Below are positions 1 through 7,527 of a DNA stretch of 23,769 bases, in pieces. The position numbers and the translations under genes were made by a program. Numbering within the stretch: position 1 is the first letter of the stretch; the number at the start of each line of letters is the position of its first letter. The notes below the pieces were generated by a model, which did not search any database, was not told the DNA's origin, and saw only the letters and a list, made by a program, of their open reading frames with translations. Origin of the DNA: a virus; IMG/VR virus record IMGVR_UViG_3300046007_008166, positions 1 to 23,769 of that record, one strand, 5' to 3'.

Positions 1-52
1 AAGTGCAGAAAAGTTTATTAGCCAATTCGTATACTGTTATTATTCGTGGCAT
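1..52 (-). CDS. 5' end of an unidentified gene (truncated by window edge)
   Basis: An ATG at 52-50 opens a frame that stays open to the window edge and gives 17 codons starting MPRIITVYELANK. It begins 7 nt after the stop codon of the polymerase gene and is read in the same direction. The repeated ATAAATAT element (plus-strand reading, 51-58) overlaps the start codon, as if the element served this gene. Too little is visible to name a product. It could also be a chance open stretch. Confidence 0.4.
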   Translation of the reverse strand, partial: MPRIITVYELANKLFCT

Positions 53-58
53 AAATAT
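51..58 (-). promoter_or_regulatory. Repeated ATATTTAT element, copy 1
   Basis: Exact copy of the 8-mer (minus-strand ATATTTAT) found before many genes of this window. Here it overlaps the ATG of the edge gene, which is closer than at other sites, so its use is less certain than for copies placed 13-25 nt upstream. Confidence 0.35.
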
Positions 59-59
59 G

Positions 60-1316
60 TTAAATTCTTGTTAAATTACTGTAATTGTCTCCTGTAGCTA
101 CTCTAACCTTATGGCGTACTTGATCAAAAGATGAATGATACTCACAAGTAGTTATTATCTCTGGTAGATGTTTCATGTCTTCCTTAGCCATGTCAATTAG
201 AAACGAGTCGTAGTTATATAGTACTATTTTACTTTTAAGTCTATTAGCTCTAAATATAAACAAAAGGTGATTCAAAATTACTATGTTCCGTTCAGTTTCA
301 TAATATTGTAAGTAATAATTCAATAATTTACTTGGCGTTAAATCGCTTTTAACGCCGAATAAACCGCCGTCATATTCTTGCCATAATTTATCCGTAAGCT
401 CAGATGCCGCGCGAAAATACGGCGTATCTAGCGTAATACCACCATATAATTGGCGGAATGTATTCACCTTAGCTGTTTCAACATCTGTACCCATCTGATT
501 AGCTAGGTCTAGATAGATATTATCACTAAAATGAAACGGTTCTTTAAGATGGTTATTTAATAGTCGTGGATGATACCCATTAAAGTCAAGCTCAACAAAC
601 ATATAATTAGTTGGCTCAAACGCGTCACGTTTATCTTTTGGTATAGCACTAAAATTTATACCATTAAATGAATTGGTAGGTCGTGTTGTTTTATTATTTA
701 AGTTATACTTAGTGTATATCTTATTACCTATCATTGAATGTGGTGCATAAGTTATGTCAAAGTATTTATTTATCTTTTTAGGATCACAACCTATACCTTG
801 TTTTTCTATTTCATAAAATATATAATATTTTTTATGTTCCTCATTTAATGGAAATTTACCATAAAAACTATCTGTGTATAAATTATTATACTTTTCATAA
901 TGTTTTGATATAGGAATTAGCTGGTTTAAACCGACATGGTAATACTTTGATTTGTATAAATGATCATGTATAGGAGTATTAAAAACAGCTATATTTGAAT
1001 ATTGAATGTTTATTAATTGTTTACCTAGATTGTCTAAAAAATATAAAGTATATTTTGGATCAATACATAATAATGTGCCTGATAGTGCTATGTTACTTAA
1101 AAATAACTTAACTTTCTCCCATGGTACATTTAATGACTCAGGGTGATTAACACATATCATATATGGTTTAGTATCATGCCATCCATAAAAAAACACTAAG
1201 CAAGGTGCGGTGAGTGCAGGATGAACCAAATCATTAAGTGGTACAATATGAATAAATGCTGTTTGGTTATGGCTTAAAGTAGCCAGTTGTTCCTCTGTCT
1301 CAATGATGTAATGCAT
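60..1316 (-). CDS. Short family-A DNA polymerase (PolA-type palm/fingers, no recognisable exonuclease)
   Basis: The 418-residue protein carries the polymerase motifs of the DNA polymerase I family. TRPTNSFNG...AIPK (about 211-227) corresponds to the TGRLSS..NLQNIP segment. Motif A is LDFNGYHPRLL, with the metal-binding Asp244. Motif B is KVNTFRQLYG (283-292), which matches the Kxxx(F)xxxYG spacing of the fingers helix exactly. Motif C is YNYDS, with Asp370 in the place of HDE. Both catalytic Asp residues are therefore present, although motif C lacks the usual His and Glu. Residues 1-160 show no DxE exonuclease motif, so proofreading seems absent or degenerate. Expected role: templated DNA synthesis during phage replication. 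It lies 47 nt after a baseplate-associated gene, an unusual place for a replication gene. The leader has AAAGG 3 nt before the ATG, about the only SD-like sequence in the window, and no ATATTTAT element. Confidence 0.78.
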   Translation of the reverse strand: MHYIIETEEQLATLSHNQTAFIHIVPLNDLVHPALTAPCLVFFYGWHDTKPYMICVNHPESLNVPWEKVKLFLSNIALSGTLLCIDPKYTLYFLDNLGKQLINIQYSNIAVFNTPIHDHLYKSKYYHVGLNQLIPISKHYEKYNNLYTDSFYGKFPLNEEHKKYYIFYEIEKQGIGCDPKKINKYFDITYAPHSMIGNKIYTKYNLNNKTTRPTNSFNGINFSAIPKDKRDAFEPTNYMFVELDFNGYHPRLLNNHLKEPFHFSDNIYLDLANQMGTDVETAKVNTFRQLYGGITLDTPYFRAASELTDKLWQEYDGGLFGVKSDLTPSKLLNYYLQYYETERNIVILNHLLFIFRANRLKSKIVLYNYDSFLIDMAKEDMKHLPEIITTCEYHSSFDQVRHKVRVATGDNYSNLTRI

Positions 1317-1363
1317 AAACCTTTATTTCAATAAAGATAAGATAAAATCTTAAGGTAGAAAAA

Positions 1364-1957
1364 CTAAGATTCTCTAAATTGCAAAGGATCAGTTAAGAAT
1401 GATGAAACACCTTTAATTATTTTTTCAGCTTCTTGTATTGAACGTAAATTAGCATCTCTAACACCAACTGCTACTCTAATATTACCACTAAAAGCATCAT
1501 CAATTGGACCTGTTAATTTCCAAAATAATGGTACTGTTGGGTAAACTAGACTTAAAGTTGTGTTTTGAATTATTTTATCATAATGATCCTTATTCACTTC
1601 AATGAATATAGGTTGTGATGCTGATATAAATTTAGCTATATAACGAGTAAAATAACCTTTAGCATAATCATCAGCTGTTGGTTGTATAAAATCATTATTG
1701 AATGATTCAGTTTGTATACTTTTACCATATGCTTTAGTATAAGAAGCATTAACTAAAGAATTAGCTGGGTTGGTTGTTTGTTGTGTGTATATAGGTCTAA
1801 GTTGGATTGAAGAACTAGATGATTCTTTGCCTGACCAGTAATTTCCTTGTTTGTCTTTAAAATAATATCCCTTATAGCTTAGCTGAGTTGCTGCTATTAA
1901 ATACTCTGTTCCTTGAGTATATCCTGTTTCTACTATATTTGATTTAGGTATGTACAT
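1364..1957 (-). CDS. Baseplate-region structural protein of unknown function, 197 aa
   Basis: The N-terminal part (residues about 12-47) has the pattern YTQGTEY...YKGYYFKDKQGNYWSGK. Similar YxGyYh...dG..ytGk segments occur in small proteins next to baseplate genes in many uncultured marine phage genomes (from memory, not searched). No catalytic motif, signal peptide or membrane helix is evident. The start codon follows the stop of the 1042-aa gene by 1 nt, so the two are almost certainly translationally coupled and probably act in the same structure. Likely a minor baseplate or tail-tip component; the exact role cannot be read from sequence. Confidence 0.7.
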   Translation of the reverse strand: MYIPKSNIVETGYTQGTEYLIAATQLSYKGYYFKDKQGNYWSGKESSSSSIQLRPIYTQQTTNPANSLVNASYTKAYGKSIQTESFNNDFIQPTADDYAKGYFTRYIAKFISASQPIFIEVNKDHYDKIIQNTTLSLVYPTVPLFWKLTGPIDDAFSGNIRVAVGVRDANLRSIQEAEKIIKGVSSFLTDPLQFRES

Positions 1958-1958
1958 A

Positions 1959-4900
1959 TTATTGTGCTTCTACTGATATACCTATTGGGCTAATTGCTGT
2001 AGGTGACGCAGCTGGGTCTACTTTTGCTACTGTGAATGATCTTATCCAATTATAATATACATCATATAATGCTTGGTAATCTAATTTTCCTCCTTTAGTT
2101 GGAAATTCTAACTTAAATCGAGAACCATTTGGTTTAAGTATAGGTAATAAAGGATATTTTGTTGGGTTTGTTCTAGATAAAAATACATCTCCAGCTCCAC
2201 TATCAAAATTATCATCATTATAATCTAATTCAAAGTTACCACCAACATTTTTAGTGTTATATCCTTGATATGCTACTCCTTCAAAATCAAAAACCAATGG
2301 TAATGTTGTTTCAACATTATTAACAACAACAGGTATTCTTATACTATTGTTTGATTCAAATTCTGATGGTGGTATAATTCTATCTTTAGCTGCTTGACTT
2401 GTAACTAAAGGTAAAATTTTATTATACCATTGAGCATAATAAGCTTTAAAACCTAATGGTTTACTTCCATAATACCCAGCTAAAAATTCATAAGCGGTGT
2501 TATCACTTTTGCTTACTGAACTATCATTCATGTATGTATTAGGTATATTTGTTATAGTACCACTATCAAAATCTTTACCACTTTTTTTAATAACTTCTTT
2601 AGTTAAGTAAACTAACCAATCAACATACGCGTCCCAAACACCACTATTTTTTAATTCAATATTTCTAAGTTCATCTAAAGCAGCTAATAATTTAGCTTGA
2701 AGATCTTTATTTGGATTTTCTTTTTTAAGTTCATCTTGATCTAATAAACATATTTGAGTTCTTAAACGAGTAACCCAATCATTATTTTGCAATGTATGAG
2801 ATATACCTGTTATAATAAAACCAACATGTTTTTGAGAATAATCTCTAGGTAAAATAGATGTGTCAACAGTAAATAGCTGTCCAATAACAAAACCACCTAT
2901 ACCATCTAATTCTATTTCAAGTTCAAACGGAATGATAGCTTTGAAATCAATATCTTCACCTGCTACTTGTAATTGAAATGTTTTTAATAAGCTACTAGCT
3001 GATTGTATTTCATTACTTTGAGGTACTATTATTTTATATATACCATTATCTCCTTCTTTACCTGAACATTTTAAGTTAAGATAATACTGTAAATTTTTAA
3101 TGTTACTAAATAACGTTTTAACATAAGCTAATTGATCAGCAGCTGTAGGTGCCTTTCCTGGTTTTAGTCTATCTGTTAATCCATTATTAAGGTATGCTTG
3201 TGTTGATGAGTATATGTCACCAATGTTAGCTCTAGCTTGAGCTGATATGGCAATCATGGTTGATTGGCTTTCAAATATACGTGAGTTAATTTTAACATCA
3301 CGACATATGCTTTTTAAACCAACTAAATCAAATTTATATTTTGTATTTTTAGCGCTTTTAGATCCATTTTCAAGATACTTAGCATCAATGATTTGTGCTT
3401 TGTTTTTATCAACAAATATTTTAAAGTCATTAATACCACCTAAAGCAAAAGAAATATCATCTAATAGTTTTTGTAAGTAATCAACTAATAAAACACCATC
3501 TTGTCCTTGGTTTGTTGATTTATATAATCTAACTAATTTATCAATAGACACTAAAATATTACCTACATCACCATTTCCATCCGCTTGCAAAAATTCATTT
3601 AATATTACATCTTGATGTATATAAGCCCCAGTGTCTGTTTGACCACCAAAAGTATAAAGTTTAGGATTAAATCCATCAATAGGAAATCCTTTACTAGTAT
3701 CATTACCTGTTATAAGTTTAGCTTTACTATTTCTTATAGTACAAGTAGTAGGATCAATTGATACAGAGTTTTTACTAGCTAAACAAGGTGTACCTTGAGG
3801 TAATAATATTTTTACTAATGTTTGGTTAGTCTCGTTTTTTAATGTGAAATAAGTATTAATAATAGCTATAAATGTATTCAAAGGAATATATTCAACACCT
3901 GTACCTTGCTCAGCGTTACCATCAGCTAAAACATAAGCACCTAATACTCCTACTCCTAAAGGTTCACGAACAGAAGAAGCACCATCATATGCTTCAAAAG
4001 TAGTTGATTTTAAAGTAGTATTTAGTTCTTTTACTTGTTGAGTTGCTGTGCTAATATTAATCTGTGATGTTATAAAAGCAGGGTTTGATTTATCTTTCTC
4101 TGCTTTAACAAATGAACCATTAGGATCAATTGTTTCTTTTTGGTTAAGATAAGCCTGGATGTTATAGAATATTCTTTCAAAGTTAGTTAGGGCAGGTTCA
4201 CCTGTATCAGATGTAGGTAAAAGAGAAGTTATTCTATTATCTGTGTTACTACTTAATTTTAAAGTTGATATTACTTCACCTCTTGATATTAATATAGTTG
4301 TACATTCAAATCCTCCATTAGGCATTAGCTGCCATGAAAAATTTCTAATGTAACCTAACATACCATCATAGTTACCATTTGTTTTCTCATTATATTTTTC
4401 TATAAGAGAATAAACTGTATCTTCTGTTAATCCTGCTTTAAAAGGATCAATTGTAGGTGTATTAAATGTTTTTATGTTTATACCACTTGGTACATCATTA
4501 ATACCTGCAACATTATGATCTAGATACTCACTCCATCCCCATTCAAGTAAAACAGTATAACCTGTTCTCATATATAATAACTCAAGTTCTTCTAGTTGGT
4601 GTTTATCCCAACAAAAAAACTTAATAGTAGCTTCTCTTAATGAACCATAAGCACTTTTACTTATAACACTAACTGAGGTAATTCCAGGCATTGGTCTTAT
4701 ACCAAACTGTCTATCAACAATATTAGCTTTATTAGTAACACTTATATCATAAGTTCTATCAATTTCACTACCATAGGCAGAGCCAGGACTTAATAAACCA
4801 GAACGTAATGAAAAGTCATTTGTTCCTTGTTTATTATATAAAGTACCTCCTTCTAAAACATACTTTCTAGCTAATTGTTGACCTTGATATTTGTATCCTG

Positions 4901-5087
4901 CTTTAGGATTTTTTATATCAACAGGTATTTTAGCATCAACAAAAGAAGCCATTCGTACCCAAGAATTTTTTCCTGTTGTGTACATTAAAAATTTAGGATC
5001 TCTATTGCTGTCAGTTGATACAACTGCTTTTCGAGCATTTAATTGAGAAGCGACAAACGGTTTAAGAGTATCTTTAAAAATTGACAT
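1959..5087 (-). CDS. Large baseplate hub/wedge-like structural protein, 1042 aa
   Basis: A long protein with no signal peptide, starting MSIFKDTLKPFVASQL. Residues about 145-186 (SAYGSLREATIKFFCWD...ELLYMRTGYTVLLEWGW) form a segment I recognise from large structural proteins of uncultured marine myoviruses. Residues about 715-783 read IPFELEIELDGIGGFVIGQ...LPRDY...GFIITGISHTLQNNDWVTRLRTQ, resembling the beta-rich end of gp27-type baseplate hub proteins, which bind the tail tube and central spike. The middle third is Asn/Thr/Ser-rich and I cannot assign it. It follows the gp53/LysM-like gene by 6 nt and precedes the 197-aa gene by 1 nt, so these genes form a baseplate cluster. Hub versus wedge is inference from position and weak motif likeness; a structural role is well supported. 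Confidence 0.75.
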   Translation of the reverse strand: MSIFKDTLKPFVASQLNARKAVVSTDSNRDPKFLMYTTGKNSWVRMASFVDAKIPVDIKNPKAGYKYQGQQLARKYVLEGGTLYNKQGTNDFSLRSGLLSPGSAYGSEIDRTYDISVTNKANIVDRQFGIRPMPGITSVSVISKSAYGSLREATIKFFCWDKHQLEELELLYMRTGYTVLLEWGWSEYLDHNVAGINDVPSGINIKTFNTPTIDPFKAGLTEDTVYSLIEKYNEKTNGNYDGMLGYIRNFSWQLMPNGGFECTTILISRGEVISTLKLSSNTDNRITSLLPTSDTGEPALTNFERIFYNIQAYLNQKETIDPNGSFVKAEKDKSNPAFITSQINISTATQQVKELNTTLKSTTFEAYDGASSVREPLGVGVLGAYVLADGNAEQGTGVEYIPLNTFIAIINTYFTLKNETNQTLVKILLPQGTPCLASKNSVSIDPTTCTIRNSKAKLITGNDTSKGFPIDGFNPKLYTFGGQTDTGAYIHQDVILNEFLQADGNGDVGNILVSIDKLVRLYKSTNQGQDGVLLVDYLQKLLDDISFALGGINDFKIFVDKNKAQIIDAKYLENGSKSAKNTKYKFDLVGLKSICRDVKINSRIFESQSTMIAISAQARANIGDIYSSTQAYLNNGLTDRLKPGKAPTAADQLAYVKTLFSNIKNLQYYLNLKCSGKEGDNGIYKIIVPQSNEIQSASSLLKTFQLQVAGEDIDFKAIIPFELEIELDGIGGFVIGQLFTVDTSILPRDYSQKHVGFIITGISHTLQNNDWVTRLRTQICLLDQDELKKENPNKDLQAKLLAALDELRNIELKNSGVWDAYVDWLVYLTKEVIKKSGKDFDSGTITNIPNTYMNDSSVSKSDNTAYEFLAGYYGSKPLGFKAYYAQWYNKILPLVTSQAAKDRIIPPSEFESNNSIRIPVVVNNVETTLPLVFDFEGVAYQGYNTKNVGGNFELDYNDDNFDSGAGDVFLSRTNPTKYPLLPILKPNGSRFKLEFPTKGGKLDYQALYDVYYNWIRSFTVAKVDPAASPTAISPIGISVEAQ

Positions 5088-5093
5088 AACTTA

Positions 5094-5399
5094 TTAAGCG
5101 GTTTCATTTAATAATAGGAAATCATTCACTATTTTTGTTTTATTAGCAGGAATTCTTAATTGAAAACCACCAGGAGGATATAAAGAATCATTAGGTAATG
5201 TTGGGTTAGCTATTGATAATATCCACCATAAGGTAGCATCTTGATAGAATTGATACGCTAAATTATCTAACCTATCACCACGTACAGTGTAAATAAATAC
5301 ATCATTTTCACTAAAAGGTATGTCAGGGTAGCGTGTAGAAGCACGATATCGTACTCCATCTTTAGCTATTAATATTCTATTATCAGTATAACGGTCCAT
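5094..5399 (-). CDS. Baseplate wedge protein, gp53/LysM-like
   Basis: A 101-residue protein. Residues 35-85 carry a LysM-like fold signature: FIYTVRGDRLDNLAYQFYQD, then LWWILSIANP, then PGGFQLRIP. GDRLDxLAxxFYxDaxLWWiIaxAN..dp is characteristic of the small gp53-type wedge proteins and related LysM-like baseplate proteins of myoviruses, which join inner baseplate parts rather than degrade peptidoglycan. It lies between the 605-aa junction-type protein and the hub-like protein, which fits baseplate assembly. The ATG at 5399 is only 4 nt from an ATATTTAT element, which implies a very short leader if that element is a promoter. No SD sequence is present. Confidence 0.75.
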   Translation of the reverse strand: MDRYTDNRILIAKDGVRYRASTRYPDIPFSENDVFIYTVRGDRLDNLAYQFYQDATLWWILSIANPTLPNDSLYPPGGFQLRIPANKTKIVNDFLLLNETA

Positions 5400-5403
5400 G
5401 ATA

Positions 5404-5411
5404 ATAAATAT
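5404..5411 (-). promoter_or_regulatory. Repeated ATATTTAT element, copy 2
   Basis: Exact 8-mer, embedded in the near-palindrome GATAATATTTATTATC, in the 28-nt gap before the gp53-like gene. It is only 4 nt from the ATG, so transcripts would be almost leaderless if it acts as a -10 type promoter core. Confidence 0.4.
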
Positions 5412-5427
5412 TATCTCAATAAGTTAT

Positions 5428-7245
5428 TTAGTTTCCAGTCCTAATTAAGTTTTCAGTCGCGGTATTTGGTGTTACAGCTTCACCAGTGTTTGATGTTGAT
5501 CTTCTTCGTGTACCTGTGACTACTACTTCATCTAATGTTGTAGCAGCTGTTGTGACTGTGTTTTCTTTACTATCTGTTTTCTTGACTGGTTGTTTGATAG
5601 GTAAGTATTTGTTATCACCTCTATTGTAAGCTACAACATCTGGAGTGATGAATGGAGCTGTATATTTGTTTATTGTGTTTCTTCTTGGTAAGAATGTATG
5701 GATAGGTTTGAATGATAAAGTAACAACAATATGTTTTGGTACTTCATATTGACCACTATCTGCACCTTTATTACCTGAACTTCTTTCTTCTGGTTCATCA
5801 ACTGCTATTTCCCAATGTGTATCAAGCATTCCACTTAACTTAATATCAGTGAATACTCCTGGTTGGCGATATAAGTAATCACCTACTGTTAAATATCCAA
5901 TATTACCTCTCATTTTATTATTACTATAATCAGGGGTAAAGGTAGACATTAAGTAGTTTAACTTATTATATATTGGAGCCATTTCTTCAGGTGAGTGGGC
6001 GTAAATTGTGAATGACACGGAAATATCGCGTGTAAAGCCATTATATATGTAAAATTCTTCACCACGACCCATATAACGATAGGAATCCCATTTAGCGGCC
6101 ATCCCATCATTAAAATCATTTATGTATGCTCTAAATGCTAATACTTCTGTATTAAGACCACCTGCTACGGGATTATCATTATTTAGAAATTCAAGTCTAA
6201 ACTTAATAACATCACGACCAAACTTTCCATCTATGTCAGTGTCTTTTGTAACAGTATCACTAAAAATAGTACCATCTTTAGCTAAATCATTATTTGATTC
6301 TACAGCGCTTAAAGCTGTTTTATAGAAAACTCCACTACTAAGAACATTAATAGTATTGATACCATCAACTGATCTTTTCTTGTTTAATGAATATCTACTT
6401 CTAGATGCGCCTAAACGCTTTTCAATATTTTGAATATTGTAATTTTCAGGTATTAATTGATCAGAATGATAAGTAGCATTAGTTCTAGCTTCATCTGATG
6501 TTCTATCTAGACTATAATAGTTTTGGAAACTACCTGCCTCAGAAATATTATTAGTATTTAAAGACGGATCATAGTCTGTTGTGAAAACACCAGGGAATAT
6601 TTGTGTTGTTCTTATGCTTGTAGTTCCAATACCATAAGTAGAGTTAGGTCCTCCTGGGTATGGTTTTTTAAGTATAACAGGTTCAGCTGGTTTTTGAGAA
6701 GCGTAGTTTACTTTAGCTAAAAAATTAACTAAACGATTAGCTGAGCTGTCTCTAACAATTGTATTGTTTGTTTTTTGGTTATTATTCCAAATAACATAGC
6801 CATAGCTATTTTTACCTGTTGCTCGTTCAGTACTATTAATACGTGGTAATACACCATGTCTAATAACATGTTGTCCAAATGCTTGAACACCCACTTGAGT
6901 TAAAGTATTTAAACCTAAATTATAAAACCTATTATTGTCTAGTCTATTTAGTAAACTAGTAACTCCAACATCTACATTTTGTTCAAGTTGTGAGTTGGAT
7001 CTTTGTAATCCTATTTGCTTAGTAGCAAATAAGAAGCCTTTAGTTGTAGTAAAGAATTTCCCTATACGACCAAGATCTCTAACTGTAGAGATGGCTGTAT
7101 TAACAACACCTCCTCTAATTAAACCATCATCAAAAGCAGTATATTTTACTTTTGGTATTTCTGGTTTTTGAGAGAAGTTGCCTTTACCTCCATAATAATA
7201 TTGGAAGTCAGAAACCCCATTAGCTAAGTCAACTAAAAAGGGCAT
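5428..7245 (-). CDS. Baseplate / tail-tube junction-type structural protein with TonB-box-like C-terminus
   Basis: A 605-residue protein. Residues about 343-520 form the recognisable domain: FGRDVIKFRLEFLNNDNP, FRAYINDFNDG, YMGRGEEFYIYNGFTRDI, and NKLNYLMSTFTPDYS...MRGNIGYLTVGDYLY. This pattern recurs in structural proteins of uncultured marine myoviruses. Its place, after the tape measure and before the gp53-like gene, corresponds to T4 gp48/gp54, which cap the baseplate and start tube growth; that equivalence is inference from position. Residues 1-300 are Asn-rich and unassigned. The last 35 residues include LDEVVVTGTRRR (571-582), a motif otherwise typical of TonB-dependent receptors. The start overlaps the stop of the 85-aa gene as TAATG, a translational coupling signal. 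Confidence 0.75.
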   Translation of the reverse strand: MPFLVDLANGVSDFQYYYGGKGNFSQKPEIPKVKYTAFDDGLIRGGVVNTAISTVRDLGRIGKFFTTTKGFLFATKQIGLQRSNSQLEQNVDVGVTSLLNRLDNNRFYNLGLNTLTQVGVQAFGQHVIRHGVLPRINSTERATGKNSYGYVIWNNNQKTNNTIVRDSSANRLVNFLAKVNYASQKPAEPVILKKPYPGGPNSTYGIGTTSIRTTQIFPGVFTTDYDPSLNTNNISEAGSFQNYYSLDRTSDEARTNATYHSDQLIPENYNIQNIEKRLGASRSRYSLNKKRSVDGINTINVLSSGVFYKTALSAVESNNDLAKDGTIFSDTVTKDTDIDGKFGRDVIKFRLEFLNNDNPVAGGLNTEVLAFRAYINDFNDGMAAKWDSYRYMGRGEEFYIYNGFTRDISVSFTIYAHSPEEMAPIYNKLNYLMSTFTPDYSNNKMRGNIGYLTVGDYLYRQPGVFTDIKLSGMLDTHWEIAVDEPEERSSGNKGADSGQYEVPKHIVVTLSFKPIHTFLPRRNTINKYTAPFITPDVVAYNRGDNKYLPIKQPVKKTDSKENTVTTAATTLDEVVVTGTRRRSTSNTGEAVTPNTATENLIRTGN

Positions 7246-7502
7246 TACTTAGGTAAATTTTTAGTATATTCTTTTGGTGTTTGACCACCTAAGTCTAAAC
7301 GTGAAGGTGGTACCTTCGTGATATTAACACCTTTACCATAAGTTCTACCTAAAATCATATCTTGAGATGATTTTAAGTTATTGTTAGTTGATAAAGCTTG
7401 AATATCAGAAGTTGACTTTTGGAATACACTTTCAAAAGTTGGTCCTGGTTTACCTTTTAAGCCTAATGGGCTTTCTGGTAGTTTGTCAATTAATCCGGGC
7501 AT
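7245..7502 (-). CDS. Small protein after the tape measure, unknown function
   Basis: An 85-residue protein rich in Lys, Pro and Gly, starting MPGLIDKLPESPLGLKGKPG, with no membrane helix or catalytic motif. It starts 25 nt after the tape-measure stop and its own stop codon shares a base with the ATG of the 605-aa gene, so it is probably co-translated with that baseplate protein. An ATATTTAT element lies 17 nt before the ATG and a G-poor, SD-less leader follows. A small tail-tip or baseplate accessory part is the natural guess, but nothing in the sequence proves it. Confidence 0.65.
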   Translation of the reverse strand: MPGLIDKLPESPLGLKGKPGPTFESVFQKSTSDIQALSTNNNLKSSQDMILGRTYGKGVNITKVPPSRLDLGGQTPKEYTKNLPK

Positions 7503-7519
7503 GTTATTGTTTGTTTATA

Positions 7520-7527
7520 ATAAATAT
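7520..7527 (-). promoter_or_regulatory. Repeated ATATTTAT element, copy 3
   Basis: Exact 8-mer 17 nt upstream of the 85-aa gene. It lies directly against the stop codon of the tape-measure gene (7528-7530). Confidence 0.5.

Noticed and set aside
1317-1363. Hairpins in the gap before the polymerase gene (TAAGAT..ATCTTA and CTTTAT..ATAAAG)
   Set aside because: Short AT-only stems with no T-tract; they are expected by chance in such AT-rich sequence.
5428-7245. 605-aa protein as a TonB-dependent receptor
   Set aside because: Only the short VVVTG motif fits; there is no signal peptide, plug or barrel pattern, and the conserved middle part and location are those of a phage baseplate protein.
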